A stretch of DNA of 64,000 nt from Streptomyces sp. LBL (lineage in GTDB: Bacteria; Actinomycetota; Actinomycetes; Streptomycetales; Streptomycetaceae). Location of the stretch: contig NZ_JARXYX010000009.1 in the NCBI RefSeq assembly GCF_029893585.1, forward strand, positions 186,001 to 250,000, given 5' to 3'. How positions within the stretch are numbered: position 1 is the stretch's first letter; every line of letters starts with the position of its first letter. Shown one piece after another: positions 1 through 8,581 of the stretch. Position numbers and translations under genes: made by a program. The notes below the pieces were generated by a model. That model saw only the letters and a list, made by a program, of their open reading frames with translations. It searched no databases and had not been told where the DNA came from.

Positions 1-121
1 CGAACAAAAGTCCTCAGGGTGAAGACATAGTATTCCCGTTGACGTTTTCTCCGGTGCCCCGACCGCATTCGGTCCGGAACGCGCACCAAACAACCCGCGG
101 CGTACTGCGAGGGGTATCAGC

Positions 122-1273
122 GTGACCGAAACGGTCGTGAGCACATCCAAGCCACAGTCCGCCGCGGCTGTGCACATTCCGGAACTGAACACTCCGCTCC
201 CGGCGGCGCCGAAGCGCCGGGAAAGCCGGCTCCGGGCCCTGGACGGGCTGCGGCTCATCGCCGCTCTGATGGTGGCGGTCTACCACTACGCCGGGCGCGA
301 AGGCGACGTCACCCGGGCCTGGGGCGGCTCACCGAAGGAGCAGTTCCCCACCCTGCACTTGTTCGCCACCTACGGCTGCCTCGGCGTCCAGGTCTTCTTC
401 GTCATCAGCGGGTTCGTCATCTGCATGAGCGGCTGGGGCCGGTCCCTGAAGGCGTTCTTCGCCTCCCGCGTGTCCCGGCTGATGCCGGCCTACTGGGCGG
501 CGGTGCTGCTGGTCACGGCGGTGTTCGCGCTGCCGATGGTCACGTACAAGGCACTGTCGCCGAGCGACACCCTGGTGAACCTGACGATGCTTCAGTACCC
601 GCTGGGCGTCGACCGGGTGCTGGGCGTGTGCTGGACCCTGTGGGCCGAGGTCCGCTTCTACGCCCTGTTCGCGTTGTGCGTCGTCCTGCCCGGGGCCTCC
701 CGCCGCCGCGTGATCATGTTCTGCGCCGGCTGGACCCTCGCGGCCGCGATCACCCAGGGCGCGCACCAGCCCCTGCTCGACATCGTGTTCATGCCGGAGT
801 ACGCCCCCTTCTTCATCGGCGGTGTCGGCATCTACCTGGCCCACCGGGACCGCAAGGACGTCTACGCCTGGGGCATCGTGGCGGTCAGCTTCCTTATCGG
901 ACAGCACTACGCGGTGGCCGACCTGTGGAACGCGTCGAACCCGAACGCCTTCGCCCACCGCACCACGCTCGGCATCGTCCTCGTCGTCGCCTTCGGCTTC
1001 GTGGCCGTCGCGGCGATCGCGCTGGGCTGGCTCAACTGGGCGAACTGGCGCTGGCTGACCGTGGCCGGGGCGCTGACGTACCCGTTCTACCTGGTCCACG
1101 AGCACCTCGGCTGGGTGGTGATCCACGAGCTGCACATCGGGCTGGGGCTGCCGTCGGCCGCGGTGTTCTTCCTGACGATCGCCTCGATGCTGCTGCTGGC
1201 CTGGCTGCTGAACACGTTCGTCGAGAATCCGCTGACACCGCGGCTGCGGGCGGCGCTGGCGAAGGTCCGTTGA
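122..1273 (+). CDS. Acyltransferase-3 family membrane protein (OafA/YrhL type)
   Basis: Predicted integral membrane O-acyltransferase of 383 aa, the usual length for the family. After a roughly 40-residue cytoplasmic leader comes the typical opening LRALDGLRLIAALMVAVYHY, with the conserved His in HY, followed by about ten hydrophobic segments. FFVISGFVI and RVSRLMPAYW are characteristic family motifs. Known members transfer acyl groups from acyl-CoA to sugars, lipids or antibiotics at the membrane; the acceptor here cannot be read from the sequence. The GTG start at 122 gives a leader without signal peptide. The gene stands alone, with no glycan or antibiotic gene beside it. Confidence 0.9.
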   Translation: MTETVVSTSKPQSAAAVHIPELNTPLPAAPKRRESRLRALDGLRLIAALMVAVYHYAGREGDVTRAWGGSPKEQFPTLHLFATYGCLGVQVFFVISGFVICMSGWGRSLKAFFASRVSRLMPAYWAAVLLVTAVFALPMVTYKALSPSDTLVNLTMLQYPLGVDRVLGVCWTLWAEVRFYALFALCVVLPGASRRRVIMFCAGWTLAAAITQGAHQPLLDIVFMPEYAPFFIGGVGIYLAHRDRKDVYAWGIVAVSFLIGQHYAVADLWNASNPNAFAHRTTLGIVLVVAFGFVAVAAIALGWLNWANWRWLTVAGALTYPFYLVHEHLGWVVIHELHIGLGLPSAAVFFLTIASMLLLAWLLNTFVENPLTPRLRAALAKVR

Positions 1274-1667
1274 CCTCCTCTATCCGGTCGGGATGCTCTG
1301 GCTGGACGGGAAGCAACTGGGCGAGCACCGGATGTTCGACCCGGCGGAGGCGACCGAGGACTCGTCGTACTCCGAGCCGTGGATGCTGCCGCAGTGGCGC
1401 ACCCAGAAAATCCTGTTCGAACTCCTGCTCCCAGCGGGTCGTTCGGCTCCCTGGCGGCCGGCAGCGCCCCAGCCGAGTTCCTCTCCCTGAAGGCAGGCCC
1501 GGCTTCGGCAGCGGAGACACGCGCACTCTTGGCGAAGGTGTGAGCAGCCGTCCTTCCACCGATCTTGGAACAGGGGCGAACGGAGGACCCAGGAGACCCT
1601 GTTGCCGCAGTTCCACGTGCTCGCGCCGGTGGAGTTCAGCTTTTCACCCATACAGGTGATCACCAGC
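1274..1667. other. Intergenic stretch, possible decayed coding fragment
   Basis: About 390 bases without a convincing gene between the acyltransferase and the mutase stop. A + strand reading from 1293 (MLWLDGKQLGEHRMFDPAEA...) has protein-like composition for about 50 residues, then turns into Pro/Ser-rich nonsense. The GC is lower and codon-position bias weaker than in neighbouring genes. It may be a remnant of a transferred or deleted gene, but no family was recognised. Confidence 0.3.
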
Positions 1668-3248
1668 TCAGAACGCATCCGACGGCACGTAAGTCCCCCA
1701 AACCCCCCGCAGCGCGTTGCACACCTCGCCCACCGTCGCCCGGGCCCGCAGCGCGTCCTTCATCGGGTAGAGGACGTTGTCCTCGCCCGCGGCCGCCTTC
1801 TTCAGGGCGTCCAGGGCGGAGTCCACCGCCGCCTGGTCCCGCTCCGCCCGCAGCTTGGCCAGCCGCTCGGCCTGCTGGGCCTCGATGGCGGGGTCGACAC
1901 GCAGGGGCTCGTACGGTTCCTCGGCGTCGAGCTGGTAGCGGTTGACGCCGACCACGACCCGCTCGCCGGAGTCGGTCTCCTGGGCGATGCGGTACGCGGA
2001 GTGCTCGATCTCGCTCTTCTGGAAGCCGTGCTCGATCGCGTCGACCGCGCCGCCCAGGTCCTCCACCTTCGCCATCAGTCCGATCGCCGCCGCCTCGACG
2101 TCGTCGGTCATCTTCTCCACCACGTAGGAGCCGGCGAACGGGTCGACCGTCGCGGTCACGTCCGTCTCGTAGGCGAGGACCTGCTGGGTGCGCAGGGCCA
2201 GACGGGCCGACTTGTCCGTCGGCAGTGCGATCGCCTCGTCGAAGGAGTTGGTGTGCAGGGACTGGGTGCCGCCGAAAGCCGCCGCCAGGCCCTGGACCGC
2301 GACCCGGACCAGGTTCACCTCGGGCTGCTGGGCCGTCAGCTGGACGCCGGCCGTCTGCGTGTGGAAGCGCAGCATCAGCGACTTGGGGTTCTTCGCGCCG
2401 AACTCCTCCTTCATCACCCGCGCCCAGATCCGGCGGGCGGCGCGGAACTTCGCGACCTCCTCCAGGATCGTCGTACGGGCGACGAAGAAGAACGACAGGC
2501 GCGGGGCGAAGTCGTCGACGTCCATGCCGGCCGCGACCGCCGTCCGCACGTACTCGATGCCGTCGGCGAGAGTGAAGGCGATCTCCTGCGCCGGGGACGC
2601 GCCCGCTTCCGCCATGTGGTAGCCGGAGATCGAGATCGTGTTCCACTTCGGGATCTCGGCCCTGCAGTACTTGAAGATGTCCGCGATCAGACGGAGGGAG
2701 GGCTTGGGCGGGAAGATGTACGTCCCGCGCGCGATGTACTCCTTCAGCACGTCGTTCTGGATCGTGCCGGTGAGCTGGTCGGCGCTCACGCCCTGCTCCT
2801 CGGCGACCAGTTGGTACAGGAGCAGCAGCAGCGAGGCCGGGGCGTTGATCGTCATCGACGTGGACACCTTGTCCAGCGGGATCCCGCCGAACAGCACCCG
2901 CATGTCGTCGATCGAGTCGATCGCCACGCCCACCTTGCCGACCTCGCCGCTGGAGATCGGCGCGTCCGAGTCGTGGCCCATCTGGGTCGGCAGGTCGAAG
3001 GCGACCGACAGACCCATCGTGCCGTTGGCGATCAGCTGCTTGTAGCGGGCGTTGGACTCCGTCGCCGTACCGAAACCGGCGTACTGGCGCATCGTCCACG
3101 GGCGGCCCGTGTACATCGACGGATACACGCCCCGGGTGAACGGATACTTCCCCGGCTCGCCCAGCTTCTCCGCCGGCTCCCAGCCCTCCAGGGCCTCCGG
3201 ACCGTACACCGGCTCGATGGGCAGCCCGGACTCCGACTCGCGCGCCAT
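1668..3248 (-). CDS. Acyl-CoA mutase large subunit (methylmalonyl-CoA mutase type), B12 domain separate
   Basis: A 526-aa catalytic TIM-barrel subunit of a coenzyme B12-dependent acyl-CoA mutase. [10 protein letters not shown] (about 51-60), [10 protein letters not shown] (about 162-171) and [10 protein letters not shown] (about 208-217) match the substrate channel of methylmalonyl-CoA mutase. Residues equivalent to Tyr89, Gln197, Arg207 and His244 of the Propionibacterium enzyme are present (here Tyr56, Gln164, Arg174, His211). Isobutyryl-CoA mutase replaces Tyr and Arg by Phe and Gln, so a carboxylated substrate such as methylmalonyl- or ethylmalonyl-CoA is favoured. The protein stops where the linker to the DxHxxG cobalamin domain would start, so a small B12-binding subunit must come from elsewhere; none is in the window. 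The ATG at 3248 follows a GGAAGG ribosome site. Confidence 0.88.
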   Translation of the reverse strand: MARESESGLPIEPVYGPEALEGWEPAEKLGEPGKYPFTRGVYPSMYTGRPWTMRQYAGFGTATESNARYKQLIANGTMGLSVAFDLPTQMGHDSDAPISSGEVGKVGVAIDSIDDMRVLFGGIPLDKVSTSMTINAPASLLLLLYQLVAEEQGVSADQLTGTIQNDVLKEYIARGTYIFPPKPSLRLIADIFKYCRAEIPKWNTISISGYHMAEAGASPAQEIAFTLADGIEYVRTAVAAGMDVDDFAPRLSFFFVARTTILEEVAKFRAARRIWARVMKEEFGAKNPKSLMLRFHTQTAGVQLTAQQPEVNLVRVAVQGLAAAFGGTQSLHTNSFDEAIALPTDKSARLALRTQQVLAYETDVTATVDPFAGSYVVEKMTDDVEAAAIGLMAKVEDLGGAVDAIEHGFQKSEIEHSAYRIAQETDSGERVVVGVNRYQLDAEEPYEPLRVDPAIEAQQAERLAKLRAERDQAAVDSALDALKKAAAGEDNVLYPMKDALRARATVGEVCNALRGVWGTYVPSDAF

Positions 3249-3297
3249 GGTGTGTTGCCTTCCGCTGAGCAGTTGCTCGCCAGTTATCAGCTGTCAG

Positions 3298-3332
3298 CCA
3301 CTACGGTCCGACTCTTCGACGGACTGTAGTGG
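3298..3332. promoter_or_regulatory. Inverted repeat upstream of the mutase
   Basis: Arms CCACTACGGTCC and GGACTGTAGTGG pair over 12 bp with one mismatch around an 11-nt spacer, about 50 bp upstream of the mutase start. The position fits an operator for the mutase gene; a weak terminator is the alternative. No cognate regulator is adjacent. Confidence 0.4.
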
Positions 3333-3497
3333 TGTGCGTGCACCCCGTGGAGAGGAGCACGCTGGGACCTTGCTCACAGGGTGATTGAGGTCCCGGTCAC
3401 AACAATGCCGCGCTGTTCGCGAGCCGTCATCAGCGGGGAACATCTCAGGCATGCGGATGGGGAGGGATTCAGATATGGAGAGGGGTTCCGATATGGG

Positions 3498-4409
3498 GTG
3501 GGGGATGGCGACGGGGGTGGAGAAGCGGATGGCGACGGGGATGGGGATGGGATACGGAGATCGCTCGCCGTCCTGGCCGGTACGGCGGCCCTGGTCACGG
3601 TGTGCGGCTGTACCGTGCAGGCCTCGGACGGGGAGGGCCGTTCCCGATCACCGGTCCACATCGAGGTCAGCCGTACGGCACCGGCCGAAGACGACAAGCC
3701 CGGCAGCCCGCCGCCCTCCGGCGCCCCGGCTCCCGGCGCCCCGGCTCCCGGCGCCCCGGCTCCCGTGGTCCCGGCTCCCGTGGTCCTGTGGTCCCGGGGC
3801 GACAGCGGGCGGGACGTCCGCGAGCTCCAGGCCCGGCTGCGGCAGGCCGCCTGGCTCTTCGACGGGCCGACGGGGACGTACGACGACCTGACCGAGCAGG
3901 CGGTCAAAGGGTTCCAGCGCAAGCGCGGGCTGCCAGAGACCGGGCGGGCCGACAGCGTCACCTGGCGGCGGCTGCTGCGGATGACGCACGAACCGGGAAA
4001 GTGGGAGCTGTACCTGATGGGCGGCCAGCCGGCCGCCGCGCCGGACGCCCGCTGCCTGACCGGCCGGGTGCTGTGCATCAACAAGGAGAGCCGCACGCTG
4101 CGCTGGATGGTCGACGGCCGCACGGTGATGACGCTGCCGGTCCGCTTCGGCTCGCAGTACACACCCACCCGCGAAGGTGTCTTCAGCGTCTACTGGAAGT
4201 CCCGCCACCATGTGTCCACGCTCTACGACTCGCCGATGCCGTACGCCATGTTCTTCAGCGGCGGCCAGGCCGTGCACTACTCGTACGACTTCGCGGCCCG
4301 CGGCTACTCCGGCGGCTCGCACGGCTGCGTCAACGTACGGGACGAAGCGGCGATCGCGGAGCTGTTCGCGCAGGTGAGGAACGGCGACAAGGTCGTCGTG
4401 TACTGGTGA
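3498..4409 (+). CDS. Lipoprotein L,D-transpeptidase with peptidoglycan-binding domain
   Basis: Predicted cell-surface cross-linking enzyme. In order: an Arg-Arg signal sequence with hydrophobic core and lipobox VCGC, a Pro/Ala linker repeating APGAP, a PG_binding_1 domain (WSRGDSGRDVRELQARL... through about 70 residues), and a C-terminal YkuD domain with the catalytic signature SHGCVNVRD. The catalytic Cys and the upstream His are intact. The start is uncertain. GTG 3498 gives an odd acidic n-region made of GDG repeats, encoded by a GGATGG/CGACGG microsatellite; GTG 3381 or ATG 3405 would lengthen it further. Known family members form 3-3 cross-links or attach proteins to peptidoglycan. Confidence 0.85.
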   Translation: MGDGDGGGEADGDGDGDGIRRSLAVLAGTAALVTVCGCTVQASDGEGRSRSPVHIEVSRTAPAEDDKPGSPPPSGAPAPGAPAPGAPAPVVPAPVVLWSRGDSGRDVRELQARLRQAAWLFDGPTGTYDDLTEQAVKGFQRKRGLPETGRADSVTWRRLLRMTHEPGKWELYLMGGQPAAAPDARCLTGRVLCINKESRTLRWMVDGRTVMTLPVRFGSQYTPTREGVFSVYWKSRHHVSTLYDSPMPYAMFFSGGQAVHYSYDFAARGYSGGSHGCVNVRDEAAIAELFAQVRNGDKVVVYW

Positions 4410-4563
4410 GACCAGCGGCTGAAGTGGGCGCGGGCGGGACCGGGGGAACGTGTCCCGCCCGCGCCGAGGTGCACGAGCCGAAGGTACGGGGGGAACCCCG
4501 GCTCAGTGCTACGGCCGATGACCAGTCGGCACACTCATTACTGCGCCCCACCGGCCCAAAACG

Positions 4564-5661
4564 TCACACCCTCCGCGAAAAAATTTCCTCCGCTTGAGAA
4601 ACCGCAGGCCAGACGGCATGCCGCTCAGAGGGTGCGGTACGTGGGAGTGACCGACGGGTCCCGGGTTCCGGCAGCGCCGTCATGTCCTTGTCGGCCTTGT
4701 CGCCCTTGCCCTCCTTGCCTTCCTTGGCCTTCTTGTCTTCTTTGTTGCTCTTCTTGCTCTTCTTGCTCTTGTCGCCGTTGTCGCTCTTGCTGTTCTTGCT
4801 GCCCTTGTCGGCCTTATCGGCTTTGTCGGCCTTCTTGGTCTGGCCCTTACTGTCGGCCAGTACGCCCTTGCAGTACTTCTTCACGTACGACGATCCGCCC
4901 GCCGCGCTCTCCAGGGCGTGCCTGCGGTCGGCGGTCAGTCCCTTGCCGTCGCGTATGTCGCGGCAGGCCGAGAGGGCCCCGGGCCAGGCGGGCCCCGGTC
5001 CACCGGTCCGGCTCTCGGAGCCGGTGGTGGTGCCGGTGGCCGGGGCGGAGCCGCCCCGTGCGGTGTCGCGCGAGCTTCCCTGGCCGGAGCTGCCGGTGGC
5101 CCCGTCGGGCGAGGGCTCGTCCCGCGGGGCCACCTCGGGCGACGGTGGGACGAGCGGGCGGTCCGGTGTCGCCGCGGCCGAGATCGAGGCGGCCGGGTCC
5201 GGTTCCGCTTCGCCGAAGCGCGTCGGCAGGACTCCGGTTCCGGCCGCGACCGCGACACCGCCGACCATGCCGACGGCCAGCGCGGCGACCAGTCCGAAGC
5301 GGACGGTCCGGCCCCGGCGGGGGCGCGAGTCGTGCCGGTTCAGGACGCCGATGCGGACCAGTGGGGCGTCGGCGGGACGGGGGCGGGAGCGATGCCCGGA
5401 GGCGGTGTGCTCACCGGCACGCTCACTGCCCCAGTCGTCCACACGATCCGCGCGTACCTTGCGGAAGGCGGCCAGCACGGCTGCCTCGCCGGGGAGTTCG
5501 GTGCTTGTCCGCGAGGGTTCCACGGAGAGCGCGTCCAGTGTTCTGGCGAGCCGTTCGGCCTGGTCGCGGGCGGCCGTGCCGACGCCTTCGAGGGGCTCTC
5601 CGCTCAGCAGACGCTCCGCCGTTTCGCGGTCCAGCCACCTGTGTTGCTCGTCGGCCATCAC
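4564..5661 (-). CDS. Single-pass membrane protein partner of ECF sigma factor, Lys-rich tail (pair 1)
   Basis: A 365-aa protein, GTG start overlapping the sigma-factor stop (GTGA), so probably co-translated with it and a candidate anti-sigma factor. Cytoplasmic N-terminal helical region (1-110) lacks the HxxxCxxC zinc motif of classical anti-sigma factors. A membrane segment lies at about 120-143, then a Pro/Ser/Gly-rich extracytoplasmic stretch. A small domain follows with Cys at about 233 and 264 (pattern CR...AAGG...V..YC..VLA), and then a 55-residue low-complexity Lys/Asp/Ser tail (about 272-325). The CR...YC domain and tail recur in the protein at 6740-7750, so the two are paralogous. 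Function of the tail is unknown; binding of anionic wall polymers is one possibility. Confidence 0.8.
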   Translation of the reverse strand: MMADEQHRWLDRETAERLLSGEPLEGVGTAARDQAERLARTLDALSVEPSRTSTELPGEAAVLAAFRKVRADRVDDWGSERAGEHTASGHRSRPRPADAPLVRIGVLNRHDSRPRRGRTVRFGLVAALAVGMVGGVAVAAGTGVLPTRFGEAEPDPAASISAAATPDRPLVPPSPEVAPRDEPSPDGATGSSGQGSSRDTARGGSAPATGTTTGSESRTGGPGPAWPGALSACRDIRDGKGLTADRRHALESAAGGSSYVKKYCKGVLADSKGQTKKADKADKADKGSKNSKSDNGDKSKKSKKSNKEDKKAKEGKEGKGDKADKDMTALPEPGTRRSLPRTAPSERHAVWPAVSQAEEIFSRRV

Positions 5662-6320
5662 ATGTCCTTCTGCGTCCGCGCGTGCATACGCGTCACCATC
5701 GCCGACGTCACCGCACCATCGCGCGGCTCTCGCTGGGGCGGTAGGGCGTCGAGCACTCCGGCCGATTCCGGATCGCCGTCGAGGAGTTCGGCGAGCCGTT
5801 TCAGACCGCGGTGCGCGGCCGTCCGTACCGCACCCGGACGCTTGCCCAGCGTCTTGGCAGCGCTCTTCGCGTCGAGGCCCACCACCACCCGCAGTACGAC
5901 GGCTTCGGCCTGGTCCTGCGGCAGCCGGGCGATGAGGGACAACGTGGTGCCGGTGGCCAGGGCCTCGATGGCCTCGCCCGCGGTGTCGGACTCGGCGGGC
6001 TTGCCGGTCAGCTCGGTCTCGTCGCCGACGGTCGCGGGGCGGCGCCCGCGCATGCGTATGTGGTCCAGCGCGCGGTTGCGGGCTATCCGGGCGGCCCAGC
6101 CGCGGAAGCGGTCCGCGTCCCCGCTGAAGCGGTCCAGGTCACGGGCGATCTGCAACCAGGCCTCGGATGCCACGTCCTCGGCGTCCGGGTCGCCGACCAG
6201 GGTGCGGACGTAGCCGAGCAGCCGCGGGTGCACGGCGCGGTACACAGTCCGGAACGCGGTCTCGTCCCCGTCCTGCGCCGCGAGCACCGCGGCCGTGATC
6301 TCCGCGTCGTCCCCCAGCAC
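5658..6320 (-). CDS. ECF-type RNA polymerase sigma factor (pair 1)
   Basis: 220-aa sigma-70 family factor. Region 2 is visible at about 20-95 (FRTVYRAVHPRLLGYVRTLVGDPDAEDVASEAW and RFRGWAARIARNRALDHIR) and region 4 at about 120-185 (LPQDQAEAVVLRVVVGLDAKSAAKTLGKRPGAVRTAAHRGLKRL). The chosen GTG at 6320 has a GAGGGAAG ribosome site. It overlaps the downstream membrane-protein gene by four bases. It is about 45-50 percent alike by eye to the second sigma factor at 7747-8376, suggesting a tandem duplication of a whole sigma/membrane-protein module. Likely controls an envelope-related regulon, inferred from the membrane partner only. Confidence 0.93.
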   Translation of the reverse strand: MLGDDAEITAAVLAAQDGDETAFRTVYRAVHPRLLGYVRTLVGDPDAEDVASEAWLQIARDLDRFSGDADRFRGWAARIARNRALDHIRMRGRRPATVGDETELTGKPAESDTAGEAIEALATGTTLSLIARLPQDQAEAVVLRVVVGLDAKSAAKTLGKRPGAVRTAAHRGLKRLAELLDGDPESAGVLDALPPQREPRDGAVTSAMVTRMHARTQKDM

Positions 6321-6524
6321 CCGTGCTTCCCTCTTTGTGATGGTTGCGGTATTCGGGACCGCAGATGGCTGCGGTGGTCAGGTGTCCTCCGAACCCCGGC
6401 GCGAAAAGCACGTTACGACCTGAAACCGCCGCTCGTCCATGTCCGTAAAAGATGCAACTACCTTGTGATGCGGTAAGGACACGCAGGGTGTGACAGAAAA
6501 CGCACTCGCGACGCTGTAGGGAGT

Positions 6525-6595
6525 ACGGACCGCCGCGCGGTCCGTCCCGCACGACGGCCGGGGCCTCTCCTGTGGGGGGTGGCGGCCCCGGCCGT
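6525..6595 (-). terminator. Double hairpin downstream of sigma pair 2
   Basis: Two strong stems: ACGGACCG/CGGTCCGT (6525-6545) and the perfect 12-bp ACGGCCGGGGCC/GGCCCCGGCCGT (6554-6595). They lie between the 3' end of the 6740-7750 gene and the start of the pair-1 sigma gene on the same strand. Intrinsic terminator or attenuator of the pair-2 transcript. Confidence 0.55.
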
Positions 6596-6649
6596 TGGCG
6601 TGGCGGGATGCGGGTCTGCGAGCGGGGCGGACAACAGGACGGCTGGACA

Positions 6650-6712
6650 CCGTGGTTGTACTACCTGGACGCCGTGGTTGTACTACCTGACGCCGTGGCT
6701 GTACGACGAGAC
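6650..6712. repeat. About 21-nt tandem repeat in intergenic region
   Basis: CCGTGGTTGTACTACCTGGAC recurs almost exactly at 6672 and in degenerate form at 6693. It sits in the 419-bp gap (6321-6739) that otherwise holds the double hairpin and the upstream region of the pair-1 sigma gene. No convincing gene is present in the gap. Confidence 0.6.
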
Positions 6713-6739
6713 GCCGGGGGCGCGCCGCTGACCGCCGGG

Positions 6740-7750
6740 TTACTCCTTCTTCCCCGTGGCCTCGTCGGCCTTGCCGGTGTCCTGGCCGTTGCCGACGCTC
6801 CCACCCGACCCTGATGGCGTTTCGTCGGCATTGCTGGGCTGGCCCGCTTTGTCCGGCTTGCTTGAATTGCTCGACTTGTTCAGCTTCTTCGGCTTGCTTG
6901 ACTTCTTCGGCTTGCTCGACTTGCCCGGCTTGGTGTCGGACGTCGCCCCGGCCAGTAGTTCGGCGCAGTAGGCGTGGACGTTCGCCTCGCCGCCCGCGGC
7001 CGCGACGAGTCGCTGCCAGGCCGTCGAGTTCAGCGCCTTGCCGCGGCCCTGGACCTGCTCGTAGACACGGCAGTGGGCCTCGGTGCTTTTGGCGGTGGTC
7101 GGCCGGTCCGCGGGCGCGGAGGCAGAGGCGGAGGGGGCGCCTGGGGAGGACAAGCCACCGCTCGGGCCGGGCTGGGCACCGCTCGTCGACCACTGCGGAC
7201 GGCTCGGCCGGTCCCCCGCGCCGTCCGTGCCGTAGCCCCCGCTTCCGATCGTGGCGAAGGCGACACCTCCCAGCGTGAGACTCGCGAGCACCACGCAGAG
7301 CGTGGCCCGCACCGAACGGGCACCCCGTCGCCGCTCACGGGGCCGCCAGTCGTCCCGGCGCCGACCACGTGCCCGATGCGCCCCCGCGTCCCGAGCGGCC
7401 AGGAACGCAGCCACGGCCCGCCGCTCCCCCTCACCGTCGACACGCCCCCCACGCAGCGCGGCACCGAGCAGCGCTTCGAGGTCGGAGCTGTCACCCATTC
7501 CGGGCGAGCCGGATGCAGAGCGGGGCACCGGCTCGCCCCCCGAACCGGGCACGGAACCAGACGCCGGAACGGCACCCGAACCGGGCCCCGGAGCCTCAGC
7601 ACCACCGGGCATCGGACCGGGCGCCGGGTGCGCGCGGCGGTGGCCGGGGGCCCCCTCGCCGCTCTGTCGCTCACCCATGCCGTGTCCGCCCTGTCCGTAC
7701 CTGTTCGGCTCTGTCCGGCCGTCCGGGATCCGGTCTCCGTAGTCCGTCAT
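6740..7750 (-). CDS. Single-pass membrane protein partner of ECF sigma factor, Lys-rich tail (pair 2)
   Basis: A 336-aa paralogue of the protein at 4564-5661. A long Pro/Gly-rich cytoplasmic N-terminus (1-80) leads into a short helical segment (DLEALLGAALRGGRVDGEGERRAVAAFLAARD, about 90-121), then an Arg-rich stretch and a membrane segment at about 147-168. The extracytoplasmic part has Cys at 227 and 262 in the same CR...AAGG...V..YC..LLA frame, and a Lys/Ser-rich tail of PKKSS/NSSKP repeats. No zinc-binding anti-sigma motif. Start overlaps the sigma stop by ATGA, so the pair is co-translated. An anti-sigma or signal-sensing role is inferred. Confidence 0.8.
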   Translation of the reverse strand: MTDYGDRIPDGRTEPNRYGQGGHGMGERQSGEGAPGHRRAHPAPGPMPGGAEAPGPGSGAVPASGSVPGSGGEPVPRSASGSPGMGDSSDLEALLGAALRGGRVDGEGERRAVAAFLAARDAGAHRARGRRRDDWRPRERRRGARSVRATLCVVLASLTLGGVAFATIGSGGYGTDGAGDRPSRPQWSTSGAQPGPSGGLSSPGAPSASASAPADRPTTAKSTEAHCRVYEQVQGRGKALNSTAWQRLVAAAGGEANVHAYCAELLAGATSDTKPGKSSKPKKSSKPKKLNKSSNSSKPDKAGQPSNADETPSGSGGSVGNGQDTGKADEATGKKE

Positions 7751-8376
7751 GTCGATTCCCCCAGCGTCCGGGGGACCTCATCCGTCACACCTTCGCTGCC
7801 CATTTCGCCGCCCAGCTCGCGGGCCAGCCGCTTCAGCCCCCGGTACGCGGCCGTGCGCACCGCGCCGGGCCGCTTGCCGAGGACTCGGGCGGCGGCCGGG
7901 CCGTCCAGGCCGACGACCACGCGCAGCAGCACCGCCTCCGCCTGGTCCCGCGGCAACCCCCGGACCAACTCCAGGGCGTACTCCGTGGAGAGGGACTCCA
8001 GCGCCTGTTCGTGCGTACTGCTCGCCCCGGGCAGCTCCAGCATGTCCTGTTCGAGCGTCGCCGCCCGCGGCCGTACCCGCTGCCGGCGCAGATGGTCCAG
8101 CGCCCGGTGCCGGGCGATGGTCGCGCTCCAGCCCCGGAACCCGGCGCCGTCGCCCTTGAACCGTCCGAGGTCCCGGGAGATCTCCAGCCAGGCGTCGGAG
8201 GCCACGTCCTCGGCGTCGTCGCCGACGATCCCGCGCAGATACCCGAGCAGCCCGGGCTGCACGATCCGGTAGGCGACCGCGAAGGCCGCCTCGTCCCCCT
8301 GCTGGGCCCGCGCGACGGCCGCGCCCAGTTCCCCGTCGTACGCCTGCGCGCGTCGGGGTTGCCCTCCCTGGCCCAA
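7747..8376 (-). CDS. ECF-type RNA polymerase sigma factor (pair 2)
   Basis: 209 aa from the TTG at 8376, which has a GAGGA ribosome site and gives the normal ECF length; an open frame continues upstream to 8718 but is unlike sigma factors. Region 2: YRIVQPGLLGYLRGIVGDDAEDVASDAW and FRGWSATIARHRALDHLRRQ. Region 4: LPRDQAEAVLLRVVVGLDGPAAARVLGKRPGAVRTAAYRGLKRLARE. Closely similar to the pair-1 sigma factor throughout, so the promoters recognised may overlap. Followed with a 4-bp overlap by its membrane partner. Confidence 0.9.
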   Translation of the reverse strand: MGQGGQPRRAQAYDGELGAAVARAQQGDEAAFAVAYRIVQPGLLGYLRGIVGDDAEDVASDAWLEISRDLGRFKGDGAGFRGWSATIARHRALDHLRRQRVRPRAATLEQDMLELPGASSTHEQALESLSTEYALELVRGLPRDQAEAVLLRVVVGLDGPAAARVLGKRPGAVRTAAYRGLKRLARELGGEMGSEGVTDEVPRTLGEST

Positions 8377-8581
8377 GAACTGTCCTCGTCCGTACCGAGT
8401 TCGTGGCGGATCCGCGGCCCCCGGCACAGCCGCCGTCTGCCTCCGCCCCCCACGGTGATCAGCGCCGGAACCCACAGAAGTGTCACAGCAAGAAACGTCA
8501 CGGCACCGGCCACAGCACCGGTCAGGGCACTGGTTCAGCATGGAGCGCCACCACCGGACGTCGGCGTCGGCGCCGGCCGCT

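Noticed and set aside
4720..4850. Apparent Leu/Cys-rich protein on + strand (CPCRPCRPCPPC, LLFLLFLLLSP)
   Set aside because: It is the reverse of the Lys-rich tail codons of the minus-strand membrane protein, whose co-translation with the sigma gene is better supported.
6572..6814. 80-residue + strand frame
   Set aside because: Gly/Arg-rich start and repeat-derived middle, overlapping the 3' end of the opposite-strand membrane-protein gene; no ribosome site.
8377..8513. Hydrophobic reading frame AVTFLAVTLLWVPALITV on the minus strand
   Set aside because: It runs out of frame into the sigma gene and has no clear ribosome site. A small leader or membrane peptide cannot be excluded, but the evidence is too thin.
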